This document shows, one piece after another, positions 1 to 10,744 of a DNA stretch of 64,000 nt. The stretch's first letter is position 1; each line of letters opens with the position of its first letter. The position numbers and the translations under genes were made by a program. The stretch is from positions 868,001-932,000 of the forward strand of contig NC_010506.1 in the NCBI RefSeq assembly GCF_000019525.1, given 5' to 3'. Source of the DNA: Shewanella woodyi ATCC 51908. Its GTDB lineage: Bacteria; Pseudomonadota; Gammaproteobacteria; Enterobacterales; Shewanellaceae. Below the pieces are notes generated by a model. It did not search any database and was not told the origin of the DNA. It saw only the letters and a program-made list of their open reading frames with translations.

Positions 1-2
1 CC

Positions 3-485
3 TTAGGGCTGACAGGTTCGGCGTTTGACAGCTATCTGGCTCTACGTGGTCTTCGAACCTTGCCTATCCGTATTAAAGAGCATCAAGCTAATGCTGAGCG
101 AGTGCTAGAGGTGCTGACAAACAGTAGCGCCGTCGACAAGGTGTATTATCCTGGGCTTAAAGATCATCCCGGTCACGAGATTGCCGCTAAGCAGCAAAAA
201 GGCTTTGGCGCTATGCTCAGTTTCGAGTTAAAAGGCGGAGAGGCCGAGTTAGTTGCCTTTTTAGCGCAACTTTCTGTGTTTTCTGTCGCAGAAAGTTTAG
301 GTGGGGTAGAGAGTTTAGTCGCGGTTCCTGCGACAATGACCCATAGAGCGATGGAGCCAGAGGCACGAGCCGAGGCAGGGGTTAAAGAGACCCTTATTCG
401 CCTCTCTGTCGGTATTGAAGATGCTGATGATTTAGTTGCAGATATTCAAGCTGGGCTTACTGCTGCATCTGCAGCCAGCTGTTAA
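3..485 (+). CDS. metB: cystathionine gamma-synthase, C-terminal part (start lies left of window)
   Basis: This is the last ~160 residues of a PLP-dependent enzyme of the Cys/Met metabolism family; the frame is open to the left edge, so the PLP lysine is not visible. Typical C-terminal motifs are present: SLGGVESL and RLSVGIED near the end. MetB joins O-succinylhomoserine and cysteine to make cystathionine. The gene is followed after 21 bp by metL, the same metBL arrangement as in enterics, which supports metB over other members of the family. Its promoter and any MetJ operator are outside the window. The stop is TAA at 483-485. Confidence 0.9.
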   Translation, partial: LGLTGSAFDSYLALRGLRTLPIRIKEHQANAERVLEVLTNSSAVDKVYYPGLKDHPGHEIAAKQQKGFGAMLSFELKGGEAELVAFLAQLSVFSVAESLGGVESLVAVPATMTHRAMEPEARAEAGVKETLIRLSVGIEDADDLVADIQAGLTAASAASC

Positions 486-506
486 TTGGTTTAGTAGGAG
501 TTAGAG

Positions 507-2900
507 ATGGCGCGTGGTCATTTACATAAATTTGGTGGTTCTAGTCTGGCTGATGCTGATTGTTACCGCCGCGTGGCTCATATCCTTCTCACTCACGGCA
601 ATAGCGATGATTTAGTCGTTGTCTCTGCCGCAGGTAAGAGCACCAATTTTCTTTATAAGCTACTGGCGTTAAAAGATTCGTCTCAGCTGTGGCAAGAGGA
701 GCTACAGGTGCTGATCAGTTTTCAACAGAACCTGATTGAGCAGTTGCTCTCTAATGAGCAGGCAAGGAGCTTGCGCGAACGTTTATCTATCGATAAGTAC
801 CAGCTGATAAGCTTGTTCTCTCTCGACTCCCTTAATGAGTACAAGCGTAGCGAAGTGGTGAGCTTCGGTGAGCGTTGGTCAGCACGTTTATTAGCTGCAC
901 TTTTACGAGAGTCTGGTGTAGCGGCGAGCGATATTGATGCTAGAAGTTTGTTAATTGCCGATGAGGGGGCTATTCCTCAAATAAGGGTTGATGAGTCCCG
1001 TGCTCGAGTGCTTAAACGTGTGGATGATAGTCCCAATGAGAGACTGATTATCACCGGGTTTATCTGTGCCAATAGCCAAGGTGAGACTCTACTGCTTGGC
1101 CGTAATGGCTCAGACTACAGCGCCACCTTAATCGCAAGCCTTGCTAATATCGGTCGAGTGACAATCTGGACCGATGTTGAAGGGGTATTTAATGCCGATC
1201 CGAATAAGATTAATGATGCCAAATTGCTTAAGAGCCTCTCGCTAGATGAGGCTAACCGTCTGGCTCATTTAGGCTCTCCTGTATTGCATAACCGCTCACT
1301 GCAGCCTCTGTTTGATACCGACGTGAGTTTAGCGGTACGTTCAAGTTACGCATCACATACCGATTTTACTCTTATTGCACCAAAGAGTTCATCTGCCAGT
1401 GCACCGGTTGTGACAAATCTATCTTCAGTATCGCTATTTAATTTCAGACTGACAGCTGGACTGCAAAGCGTTATCGAGCTGTTAGCCGAAGCGGGGTTGA
1501 TCCCGTTAGCCCATTGGAAGTTAGCGCAAAACCGAGTGGAGTTGGCATTCACGAATGAGAACAGCAAACAGGTGCAGTCGATACTGGAGCTTGATGCTGA
1601 GCCTCTAGGTATTGCTGATATCAGAGTGCGTGAAGATCTGGGGTTAGTCGCGCTCGTTAGCGCCGACTCAAATCTCTACCGCCGAGGATTTGCTCGTTTG
1701 CTAAGCCGTGATGCGCGGCCACTATTTAATGATGGCTTGAGTCTAGTGACCTTAGTGCCTTTTGGTCAGGTTAACCTCTTGACTCAGAAAGTTCATCGTC
1801 GCTGCGCCGGACCTCGCAAACGTATTGGGGTTCTGCTTCTAGGTGTGGGCAATATTGGTGAAGCTTGGGTCGATCTCTTTACCCGAGCGCGCACCTCATT
1901 GAATAAAGAGTTAGAGGCTAGTGTCGAGCTGGTGGGCTTATTGAGTTCAAAAAAAGCTCTCCTTAAAGAGGAGGGTATTAGCCTGAGTTCATGGAAGGAG
2001 GAGTTTGATCAACAAGCGACGCCTTGGCTGTATGACCATCTTTTTGAGCAGCTTCAAGCCCTCGAGTGTGATGAACTTATTGCCCTCGATATTAGTGCAA
2101 GTGCCGATCTTACACTGCAATATCCAGAGTTTTTTGCTCGTGGGATCCATGTGGTCAGTGCCAATAAACTTGCAGGTTCAGGGCCGCTGGCCTTCTATCA
2201 TGAGCTTAAACAACAGCTAGGTAATCGCAGACTGTTCTGGCGCTATAATGCTAGCTGTGGTGCAGGCTTACCGGTTCAACATGCCTTAAATGATCTGCAC
2301 AATAGCGGCGACAACATCGAAGCAGTAGGCGGTATCTTTTCTGGCACCTTGTGTTGGTTGTTTGAGAACTATGATGCCGAGAAACCGTTTTCGCAGCTTG
2401 TATTGGAAGCGAAAGGCTTAGGGATCACAGAGCCCGATCCCCGTGACGATCTTTCAGGTCGTGATATGCAGCGCAAGCTACTCATTTTAGCTCGCGAAAT
2501 CGGTCACGATATTGAACTTGAAGATATTAAACTTAACTCTCTCGTACCTGCCGAGTTAGCCGATATCCCTCTAGAACAGTTTTTAGTACGGATCTCTGAA
2601 CTTGATGAGGAGATGCTAGCGCAGTTTAACAGTGCAGCTGAGCTCAATAAGGTGCTGAGATATGTGGCGGGGCTGGACTTTATCGATGGTGAGTTAAAGG
2701 CTGAGGTGGGCATAGAGTGGGTAGACAGAGAGCACGCTTATGCCAATTTAACCCCAGGTGATAACGTCTTTGTTATTCGTAGCTCATTCTATCAGGATAA
2801 CCCGCTTATTATTCGTGGTCCTGGAGCCGGTCGTGAGGTCACGGCAGCCGCTGTACAATCGGATCTGGCCCAAATTTGTCGGGATCTGGTTCAGGAGTAA
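507..2900 (+). CDS. metL: bifunctional aspartokinase II / homoserine dehydrogenase II
   Basis: 797 residues, close to the usual length of MetL. The N-terminal aspartokinase domain starts with KFGGSSLADAD (residues ~8-18) and contains TGFICANSQGETLLLGRNGSD. A regulatory linker region follows. The homoserine dehydrogenase domain starts near residue 440 with the NAD(P)-binding GVGNIGEAW motif, followed by SANKLAGSGPL and GGIFSGTLCWLF. It catalyses the first and third steps from aspartate toward methionine and threonine. Lying directly behind metB, with a good ribosome site (AGGAG at ~496), it is read as the methionine-branch isoenzyme (MetL) rather than ThrA. Confidence 0.95.
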   Translation: MARGHLHKFGGSSLADADCYRRVAHILLTHGNSDDLVVVSAAGKSTNFLYKLLALKDSSQLWQEELQVLISFQQNLIEQLLSNEQARSLRERLSIDKYQLISLFSLDSLNEYKRSEVVSFGERWSARLLAALLRESGVAASDIDARSLLIADEGAIPQIRVDESRARVLKRVDDSPNERLIITGFICANSQGETLLLGRNGSDYSATLIASLANIGRVTIWTDVEGVFNADPNKINDAKLLKSLSLDEANRLAHLGSPVLHNRSLQPLFDTDVSLAVRSSYASHTDFTLIAPKSSSASAPVVTNLSSVSLFNFRLTAGLQSVIELLAEAGLIPLAHWKLAQNRVELAFTNENSKQVQSILELDAEPLGIADIRVREDLGLVALVSADSNLYRRGFARLLSRDARPLFNDGLSLVTLVPFGQVNLLTQKVHRRCAGPRKRIGVLLLGVGNIGEAWVDLFTRARTSLNKELEASVELVGLLSSKKALLKEEGISLSSWKEEFDQQATPWLYDHLFEQLQALECDELIALDISASADLTLQYPEFFARGIHVVSANKLAGSGPLAFYHELKQQLGNRRLFWRYNASCGAGLPVQHALNDLHNSGDNIEAVGGIFSGTLCWLFENYDAEKPFSQLVLEAKGLGITEPDPRDDLSGRDMQRKLLILAREIGHDIELEDIKLNSLVPAELADIPLEQFLVRISELDEEMLAQFNSAAELNKVLRYVAGLDFIDGELKAEVGIEWVDREHAYANLTPGDNVFVIRSSFYQDNPLIIRGPGAGREVTAAAVQSDLAQICRDLVQE

Positions 2901-4439
<1,539 letters not shown>

Positions 4440-4510
4440 AGTATTAAGTTACAAGTACACATGCTCTGAGTGACGAGTTTAGTTAAGTTTAATTAAATAG
4501 AATAATATAG

Positions 4511-4540
4511 ATGCTCTACTTTACCAAGTAGGGCATTTTT
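4511..4540 (+). terminator. rho-independent terminator of metF
   Basis: An 11-bp stem (atgctctactt / aagtagggcat, one G-U pair), loop tacc, then a T-run. It lies 71 bp after the metF stop. Confidence 0.85.
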
Positions 4541-4592
4541 GTATCTAATTTCAGTTTGTTGTAAGGTATAAAAACACTTTAAGGATAACTGG

Positions 4593-4976
4593 ATGAAAAC
4601 ATGGAAGATTAGTTTTTTGAGTTTATTATTACTTAGCGCGTGCAGTAACCTCACGTTTCGAACTCATATTAGTCCAGAAATTGGTGACGTTGCTGCTAGG
4701 TCTATAGCGGCTTCTGACGTTAGAGAGTTTTCGGTTGAAGAGATGTCTCGTCGTGAAAAAGAGTTCCTTGGAGAGATAAGATCATCGTATTGCCAAGCAG
4801 GATTATCTAAACCAAGTCCTTCACGCTCCTTGTTAGCGACGGATCTGCGTTATAAGACAGTAGGACTTGGTGGCAATGGTTATACCGTAATGGAGTGCTT
4901 TGATTCTAATGCTGGCTGCAATGCATATTTAGAATGTCGTGCTTTAGCTTATACAGTTAGAGATGGTTCCCTTTGA
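4593..4976 (+). CDS. small lipoprotein of unknown function
   Basis: 127 residues. The N-terminus MKTWKISFLSLLLLSACSN is a lipoprotein signal with a lipobox (LSAC), so the mature protein begins at Cys17 and is membrane anchored. The mature part has four further cysteines that may form disulfides (SSYCQAG, MECFDSNAGCNAYLECRA). AAGGA lies 8-9 bp before the ATG. Its stop overlaps the TTG start of the following hydrolase gene, so the two are translationally coupled. No family was recognised. Confidence 0.75.
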   Translation: MKTWKISFLSLLLLSACSNLTFRTHISPEIGDVAARSIAASDVREFSVEEMSRREKEFLGEIRSSYCQAGLSKPSPSRSLLATDLRYKTVGLGGNGYTVMECFDSNAGCNAYLECRALAYTVRDGSL

Positions 4977-5596
4977 AAGTAATCTTAATCACAGATATTT
5001 TTGGTGTAACTGAGCACCTATTACAGATTCAACAAGGGATCGCTGGAGCAGGTTGGGTGTGTGAAGTGCTTGACCCCTATTGCGGTGTTGACCGACAGTT
5101 CACGAGCGAGCCTGTCGCCTATGAAAGCTTTATGGCTGAGTGTGGTCATAAACAGTATTGTGACTCGGTGATAAGTAAGCTTGATACTGCTGATTGTCCC
5201 TGTGTTGTAATTGGCTTTAGTGCTGGCGCTTCGGCGGCTTGGAAAGCACTTGATAGGCTTAGTCCTGATTCTGTATCGCAGCTAATTGGTTTCTATCCCA
5301 GCCAAATACGGCACCATTTAGCGGTTAATCCTAGTGTCCCCGTTAGCCTTGTTTTCCCCGCCTTTGAAGCGCATTTTGATCTGGATGCGGTGATGGCCAG
5401 TTTAGCTAAAAAATCATTGCTGATGCTTAGTCAAACTCAATATGAGCATGGTTTTATTAATTTCTACTCTTCGGCTTATTATAAGTTAGCGTCTTCGCAA
5501 TATATTGATCTTCTCTGTAATCCAAAGCTGTTAAAGGATCCAAATTCGATGCAACTTGAGTTGGCCAGGCTTTCAAATAAAATACTGGATCGTTAA
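4973..5596 (+). CDS. dienelactone hydrolase-like alpha/beta hydrolase
   Basis: 207 residues. The start LILITDIFG-type strand (KVILITDIFGVTEHL) resembles dienelactone hydrolases, and the nucleophile elbow is GFSAGAS around residue 83. A late YEHGFIN segment may carry the catalytic histidine. The start is TTG at 4973, which overlaps the TGA of the lipoprotein gene (TTGA); no better start is nearby. The substrate is unknown. The three genes 4593-5821 are tightly spaced and look like one transcript. Confidence 0.7.
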   Translation: MKVILITDIFGVTEHLLQIQQGIAGAGWVCEVLDPYCGVDRQFTSEPVAYESFMAECGHKQYCDSVISKLDTADCPCVVIGFSAGASAAWKALDRLSPDSVSQLIGFYPSQIRHHLAVNPSVPVSLVFPAFEAHFDLDAVMASLAKKSLLMLSQTQYEHGFINFYSSAYYKLASSQYIDLLCNPKLLKDPNSMQLELARLSNKILDR

Positions 5597-5605
5597 GGTG
5601 AACCT

Positions 5606-5821
5606 ATGACTCAAACATCCGCTACCTTCTGTCCGCTGTGCCGAAACAAAAACCTATGTGCAGTCAGTGCTAATGGAAGTATTGATGAGTGTTGGTGCCA
5701 AACAGCCTGCTTTCCACCTAAAGCGGCTGTGAAAGAGTTAACCGATGGTAGCAGCTGTATCTGCCAAGACTGTCTCTCAAGGATTAAACAAGAGCTAGCG
5801 CTAGGCTTGAAGAGGGTTTAA
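5606..5821 (+). CDS. cysteine-rich CWC-type small protein
   Basis: 71 residues with nine cysteines. It carries FCPLCRNKNLC near the start, ECWCQTACF in the middle and CICQDCLSRI near the end. This is the pattern of the small cysteine-rich CWC family, thought to bind metal, though no function is established. It starts 9 bp after the hydrolase stop, preceded by AAGGTGAAC, so it is probably co-transcribed. Confidence 0.75.
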   Translation: MTQTSATFCPLCRNKNLCAVSANGSIDECWCQTACFPPKAAVKELTDGSSCICQDCLSRIKQELALGLKRV

Positions 5822-5980
5822 GAAAAGCCATCCTTGGCAGATTGAATCGATGTTGTTTTTATTATTTTTTTAGTTATATTTTTTATCTATTCAATCACGT
5901 TAAACCTGTTCCGCACTCTGCTAGCTCAATGGTTACGCCAGAACATGCTAAATCTAGGCTATTAGGAACCCTTGTGAATA

Positions 5981-6391
5981 CTAATAATCTGCTGCTGATA
6001 TAAGGTTAACGCCACGTTGAAAACAGCCATCAGTAAGTCTTTTGTGGCTGACGCCTTGCAGCATGAATGAGATGTCATATCTGCTGCCTTTAACGGCTAG
6101 TTTGCTGATGACAGCTCCTCTTACCAAATAGCCTGAACTCTGTGTTATTGCATCTTCTATTCGCTCAATTTTGGTGATCTTATACACTGTTGAATTGAGC
6201 TTCTTATCCCCTTGTACGACCATGGCCATCTGTCCCTTAGTGACATATTGCCAGTCATGATTCATTGCGTTAGCAATTTGCGTGTCATGGAGATCGAAAA
6301 TAATAGGATCATCCCCTTGATCTCTAGACTTTACCGTCTCGTTATATACGCTTTTGTAATCTCGACCTTGTAAATTATTAAAATAGATCAT
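5981..6391 (-). CDS. hypothetical protein, divergent from the secreted repeat protein
   Basis: 136 residues beginning MIYFNNLQGRDYKS. The frame extends further upstream, but this ATG is preceded by AGAGGTGAACCC, and the longer start would run inside the oppositely oriented gene at 6537. There is no signal peptide or recognised domain. The region around NHDWQYVTKGQMAMVVQG and later KGSRYDISFMLQG looks like a beta-rich soluble fold. The 145-bp gap to the divergent gene probably holds both promoters. Function unknown. Confidence 0.55.
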   Translation of the reverse strand: MIYFNNLQGRDYKSVYNETVKSRDQGDDPIIFDLHDTQIANAMNHDWQYVTKGQMAMVVQGDKKLNSTVYKITKIERIEDAITQSSGYLVRGAVISKLAVKGSRYDISFMLQGVSHKRLTDGCFQRGVNLISAADY

Positions 6392-6536
6392 GGGTTCACC
6401 TCTGCAAAATGTAAAACAAGTATACCAATTAATAGTCAGTTGTATATCAATTTGTTTTGTTGTGAGTTGGTTCAGCTTATATTCAATGGTGGTGGAGTAT
6501 TCTTGCCCTGTTGCATAGTCAAAATAGGACGGTTTA

Positions 6537-7025
6537 ATGAAATTTCGTGTATTACTCGTGTCTCTACTTATCTGCTTTGCGCCTGCTTCCATGGCTGAGT
6601 CATTGCTCTGGATAAAAGGCAATCACAGCGTGATACCTGATGCTGTGATAAAGCCATCGGGTGAGCTGTGGTTGAAGGGAAACAGCGGTACTTTACCTGA
6701 TGCATTCGTTAAAAATACTCAACCTGTAGTGCAACTCCAATCGCAGCTAAGCAGCCAAATAAGTGAGGCAAAAAGTGATCTCATCATCTGCCGAGATAAC
6801 CAGATCTGGCTGAGTGGTGATATGTCACAAGAGCCAGATGCTAAGTTAGATAAGTTAGGCAATGTGTGGTTGAAGGGCAATGATACTGACACGCCTGACG
6901 CAAATGTATCTCACGATGGTTTTATCTGGCTTATTAACAATTACACCAATACTGCCGATGCCGCAGTGAGAGGAGGAGACAATTTTAAAAACGCTTTTAT
7001 TGCTTCTGTGTACCTGATGATCTAA
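6537..7025 (+). CDS. secreted protein built from ~20-residue W-L-K-G-N / P-D-A repeats
   Basis: 162 residues with a signal peptide (MKFRVLLVSLLICFAPASMA, cleavage after ~20). The mature part consists of five imperfect 20-residue units, each with [LIV]W[IL]xxN or G at its start and PDA about ten residues later: LWIKGNHSVIPDA, LWLKGNSGTLPDA, IWLSGDMSQEPDA, VWLKGNDTDTPDA and IWLINNYTNTADA. A ~35-residue non-repeat insert separates units 2 and 3. The aromatic-plus-turn pattern suggests a small beta-propeller or solenoid, but I do not recognise the family. It is probably periplasmic. Confidence 0.7.
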   Translation: MKFRVLLVSLLICFAPASMAESLLWIKGNHSVIPDAVIKPSGELWLKGNSGTLPDAFVKNTQPVVQLQSQLSSQISEAKSDLIICRDNQIWLSGDMSQEPDAKLDKLGNVWLKGNDTDTPDANVSHDGFIWLINNYTNTADAAVRGGDNFKNAFIASVYLMI

Positions 7026-7086
7026 CTTCTGTTCAGGTTATTTGACTATGCTTAGTATTAGTTTGAACTAGGCAGAGGACACAGAA

Positions 7087-7914
7087 TTGGTGTTATATCT
7101 CAAACCAATATTACCTGTTCTGTTTATTGTGATCACAGTGAGTGGCTGTTGTTTGCAAACGCCACAACCAAATTTTAGTCAGAGCACTTTGATGAATAAA
7201 ACAGAACCAGTGTCTTCTTTCTCTGTCATAGCGCTATTCGCCCACCCCGATGATGAAACTTGGATCTCAGGCACTTTGGCAACATTAGCCGCTAGAGGTG
7301 TGCAAGTGACGCCTGTCTATGTAACCTCTGGTGATGCTGGAAGCGATCACTCAGGTCAAGGACTTACTGGTGTTGAACTGGCGAATGTACGAGAGTCTGA
7401 AGCGCGTCAAGCTACTGCTATTTTGGGGCTAAACTCACCTATCTTCTTAAGGTTTCCTGATGGCAAAATTACCCAGTATGAGCAAGAGGTTAAAGGTAAA
7501 CTCACTACGCTTGTAAAGAAGAACTCCCCTAAAATAATGCTTACTTTTGCTCGAGGTGGGATCACAGATAATCGAGACCATAAAGCACTCAACGCCTTGG
7601 TAAGCGAGCATTTCTCTACGCTTGCAGCCTACTTTGCCGTATCTCAATCACAAGCTGAGATTTTAGCGCTATCTGCGAGTAAGTTTGACCTTAACTACCG
7701 CATTGCGAGACCTGTTGCAGATGCTGATATCAGCATTAAACCTGATGTTGCAGGCTACCAAGCACAAAGAGTTCGTGCGATGGCAAGTCATAAAACCCAG
7801 TTCCCCCCTGTGATGATCCAAGCCTATCAAGACTATGTAGAGGCATCTCCTCGAGAAGCCTTAATGGGCATGAGTGAAAGTCAGTTTATTATTTTTCAAA
7901 CTACTCTAGATTAA
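7087..7914 (+). CDS. PIG-L / LmbE-like deacetylase, probable lipoprotein
   Basis: 275 residues. The zinc-binding AHPDDE motif follows the N-terminal region, with a further TRGGITDNRDHKAL-type segment (FARGGITDNRDH) supplying more ligands; both are typical of the PIG-L family, which removes N-acetyl groups from sugars. The N-terminus has a hydrophobic stretch ending ITVSGCC, a likely lipobox, so the enzyme would be anchored facing the periplasm. The start may be TTG at 7087 or GTG at 7090; AGAGGA at 7074-7079 fits both. The substrate is unknown. Confidence 0.8.
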   Translation: MVLYLKPILPVLFIVITVSGCCLQTPQPNFSQSTLMNKTEPVSSFSVIALFAHPDDETWISGTLATLAARGVQVTPVYVTSGDAGSDHSGQGLTGVELANVRESEARQATAILGLNSPIFLRFPDGKITQYEQEVKGKLTTLVKKNSPKIMLTFARGGITDNRDHKALNALVSEHFSTLAAYFAVSQSQAEILALSASKFDLNYRIARPVADADISIKPDVAGYQAQRVRAMASHKTQFPPVMIQAYQDYVEASPREALMGMSESQFIIFQTTLD

Positions 7915-8067
7915 CCTCTACTAACATAAACATTAGGTTTTTCATCTATTAATTCTTGCTGAGTTAAAATTTAGGCAGTCGTTGGGGATTAATAATATTT
8001 AATTGAATGGCATATTCCCCTTTGTTGGTGCAAGATGCCTGCTGATCCAATAAGCAGGTAAGTGCTA

Positions 8068-9030
8068 GTGCAAGCTAATTTCAAACTAGGTTTTTTCTTT
8101 ATCTCAACGGCGGTTCTATTTTGGGGCATTCTTCCGATAGCACTAAAGTTGTCAGCGAGCTTTATTGACCCTGTGACCCTGACCTGGTTTCGCTTTCTGG
8201 TTGCCCTGCTGATTACCTTTGTTATCCAGTATGTGAGCGGGAGCTTGAAGCAGTTTGCATCTTTGAAGTCTCGAGATTGGTTGAAGCTTGCTTTTTCTGG
8301 CGTCTTTCTCATGTTCAACTACGTCTCATTTGTTTACTCTTTAGCGTATCTTGCGCCTGGGGCTGCACAGCTAAACTTTCAGACGGCTCCCTTTTTTCTA
8401 GCTTTCGGTGGCATGCTCTTTTTTAAAGAGAGACTAAATGCGGTTCAGATGGCCTGTTTTGCGACATTAGCCTTAGGTATGTTGCTATTTTTTCATCCCT
8501 ATTTAGATTTTTCACAATCGGACAATAGTGCTATCTGGATTGGAGTGATGATCATTCAATTCTCTGTGTGTTCCTGGACCAGTTATGCTTTGCTGCAAAA
8601 ATCACTGCTGAAGAAGTTAGATCCCAATAATATCCTGCTGTTTATCTATGGTTTAGGCGTGTTAGTGATGGCGTTTTTCAGTGACTTTACTCAGTTTGGA
8701 GTGATGACACTCAATGAGTGGTGGGTTGCCATTTTTTGTGCCATTAATACTTTGATCGCATATGGCTGTTTTGGGGCTTCGATGAAGTATTGGCCGACGC
8801 CGCAAGTGAGTGCCATGTTAGCGTTAACGCCGGTGTTGAGTTTTAGTGCTACCGCTTTAGTTGTCAGTTTAGGGTTATGGCCTAATGCCTTTGTGAGTGA
8901 TGAATTGAATCTATTATCTTTAAGCGGCATTGCCATTATTATCTTGTCGGTGGCTTCTCTTCAGTTACTTCCTGTGATGAAGAAGCGTAGGGAGAAGTAT
9001 TCTTCGCTAAGTGTGAATGAAAAGAGTTGA
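8068..9030 (+). CDS. DMT-superfamily (EamA) transporter
   Basis: About 320 residues with ten hydrophobic segments in two repeated halves, the EamA layout of drug/metabolite exporters. The N-terminal half has VLFWGILPIALKLSASFIDPVTLTWFRFLVA, typical of the family. The start chosen is GTG at 8068, eight bases after AGGTAA; an in-frame GTG at 8062 is possible but sits too near this site. The transported substrate cannot be told from sequence. It has its own promoter region of ~150 bp. Confidence 0.85.
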   Translation: MQANFKLGFFFISTAVLFWGILPIALKLSASFIDPVTLTWFRFLVALLITFVIQYVSGSLKQFASLKSRDWLKLAFSGVFLMFNYVSFVYSLAYLAPGAAQLNFQTAPFFLAFGGMLFFKERLNAVQMACFATLALGMLLFFHPYLDFSQSDNSAIWIGVMIIQFSVCSWTSYALLQKSLLKKLDPNNILLFIYGLGVLVMAFFSDFTQFGVMTLNEWWVAIFCAINTLIAYGCFGASMKYWPTPQVSAMLALTPVLSFSATALVVSLGLWPNAFVSDELNLLSLSGIAIIILSVASLQLLPVMKKRREKYSSLSVNEKS

Positions 9031-9040
9031 GAGGCTGAGC

Positions 9041-9430
9041 TTAAGCTGTGCTGTCTAAGATCTCCTTAAGCCAGTTCATGGCGCTTTTAGTGCCTAACTT
9101 GGTTGCAGGAAATATCTTTACATTGATTTCGTCTAAGGTGACTCGTTGGCCCAGAAGAGGAGGAATATGCTCCCTTTGAAGGTCATGGTATAGGATAGCT
9201 AAGGCTCTTTGATGTTCCAGTGAAGCGAGACAGAGTTGGGCTTCATAGGTGTAGCTATAGGGATTTTGTTTGTTAACGAGCAGGGCAAAATCTCCCGAGT
9301 AAAAGTCGCTTAGATAGTTATCCAGCTCTTCGACCATTTCAATACCCAGCTCAACACCACTGTCGACAATAACTTCCGCTATATTTGATTCTAAGTGGTT
9401 AACAGTACAGCCAAAACTTAGCCTTGTCAT
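9041..9430 (-). CDS. hypothetical protein (129 aa)
   Basis: Starts MTRLSFGCTVNHLES, with AGAGGA shortly upstream; an upstream in-frame start exists but lacks a ribosome site. It is soluble, with alternating strands and helices (IAEVIVDSGVELGIEMVEELDNYLSDFYSGDFALLVNK). The layout loosely recalls SpoIIAA/STAS-like folds, but no diagnostic motif is visible and I do not assign a family. It converges with the EamA gene, with only 10 bp between the stops. Confidence 0.6.
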   Translation of the reverse strand: MTRLSFGCTVNHLESNIAEVIVDSGVELGIEMVEELDNYLSDFYSGDFALLVNKQNPYSYTYEAQLCLASLEHQRALAILYHDLQREHIPPLLGQRVTLDEINVKIFPATKLGTKSAMNWLKEILDSTA

Positions 9431-9587
9431 GCTTTCCTCTTTATACTTCTTATTGAAACCTGACGGTTTAATATAGAACATAGTAAATGGCGCTGCAACG
9501 CTCCCTTGTGATGCGTTGGCTAACCTCTTATTAAGGTGTATCGTTAACTGATTGAAATAGACTGTTTAATCGTTAGGATTAATTTTA

Positions 9588-10724
9588 ATGGAAAAATTGG
9601 ATGTCATTGTTGTAGGTGCTGGTGTCGTCGGACTTGCCATTGCCGCCAAGTTGATTGGCACAAGTAAGAGTCTTGCTGTTATTGACAGAAGGGGCAGTTT
9701 TGGTGAAGAAACGAGTAGCAGAAACAGTGAAGTAATCCATGCTGGGATCTATTATCCCCAGCACAGTCTAAAGGCTAAGCTTTGTGTCGCAGGAAAGCAT
9801 GCTCTCTATGAATATTGCCAGCAAAAAGGGGTTCCTTTCTCGTCGATTGGTAAGTTGATTATTGCCAATAACTCTGCTCAAGAGGGCGCATTACATGCTG
9901 TAATGGCACAAGCACTTAATAATGGCGTTGATGATCTTTGCTGGGTTTCAAAGCAAGGTCTTGATTCGTTCTCACCTCAGCTAAGCGCTTGTGCTGCCCT
10001 GTTATCTCCCTCGACGGGGATCATAGATAGCCACAGTTACATGTCGAGTCTATTGGCAGACATAGAGCTGGGTGGGGGAATATTTGCTAGTAATACTGAG
10101 CTGGTAAGGGCTGAACCTATCTCTGATGGTTTTATCGTCTGGCTGAATGTCGGCGGTGATGTGGTAAAGATGCAGTGTCGTCACCTTATTAATAGTTGTG
10201 GTTTAAGCTGTACAGAGGTTGCAAAGCGCATAGAGGGGCTTGATGTGAGCCTTTTACCTGAGCTTTATTGGTGTAAAGGACACTATTTCAACTACAGTGG
10301 TGTTAACCCCTTCACTAAGTTGATTTACCCTGCACCTGAGCAAAACAGTGCAGGGTTAGGCATACATGCAACTATAGATATGGCTGGGCAGTTAAGGTTT
10401 GGCCCTGATGCGCACTATCTAAGCCCTCATGACTTGTTCAAGTCGCAAGATTACTCGATCCCACTCTCATTGAAAGAGAGTTTTATAACCGCGATAAAGC
10501 GTTATTATCCCAGTATCGATGCTGCAAAGCTCCATCCAGGCTGTGCAGGCATTCGCCCTAAGTTGCAAGGTCCCAATGACTCCTTTAAAGATTTTCATAT
10601 TCAAGGGGCAGGTGAGCACCATATAGATGGACTGATAAACCTATTTGGTATTGAGTCTCCCGGGTTGACCGCGAGTCTGGCTTTAGCCGAGTACGTGGCT
10701 AACATGGTTAAGGAGAGTGAGTAG
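9588..10724 (+). CDS. FAD-dependent oxidoreductase, L-2-hydroxyglutarate oxidase-like
   Basis: 378 residues. The N-terminal dinucleotide-binding motif VIVVGAGVVGLAIAAKL and the following ETSSRNSEVIHAGIYYP are characteristic of LhgO/L-2-hydroxyglutarate dehydrogenases in the DAO fold. The C-terminus GIESPGLTASLALAEYVA is also typical. It is shorter than E. coli LhgO (~420), so a related 2-hydroxyacid oxidase is possible. It would pass electrons to the quinone pool or oxygen. The gene stands alone; the neighbour on the other strand is a MarR regulator. Confidence 0.75.
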   Translation: MEKLDVIVVGAGVVGLAIAAKLIGTSKSLAVIDRRGSFGEETSSRNSEVIHAGIYYPQHSLKAKLCVAGKHALYEYCQQKGVPFSSIGKLIIANNSAQEGALHAVMAQALNNGVDDLCWVSKQGLDSFSPQLSACAALLSPSTGIIDSHSYMSSLLADIELGGGIFASNTELVRAEPISDGFIVWLNVGGDVVKMQCRHLINSCGLSCTEVAKRIEGLDVSLLPELYWCKGHYFNYSGVNPFTKLIYPAPEQNSAGLGIHATIDMAGQLRFGPDAHYLSPHDLFKSQDYSIPLSLKESFITAIKRYYPSIDAAKLHPGCAGIRPKLQGPNDSFKDFHIQGAGEHHIDGLINLFGIESPGLTASLALAEYVANMVKESE

Positions 10725-10744
10725 TACCCTTAAACTGATTGGTA

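Noticed and set aside
6392-6622. Longer start for the minus-strand gene at 5981
   Set aside because: It would overlap the signal peptide coding part of the divergent gene; an ATG with AGAGGTGAA is available at 6391.
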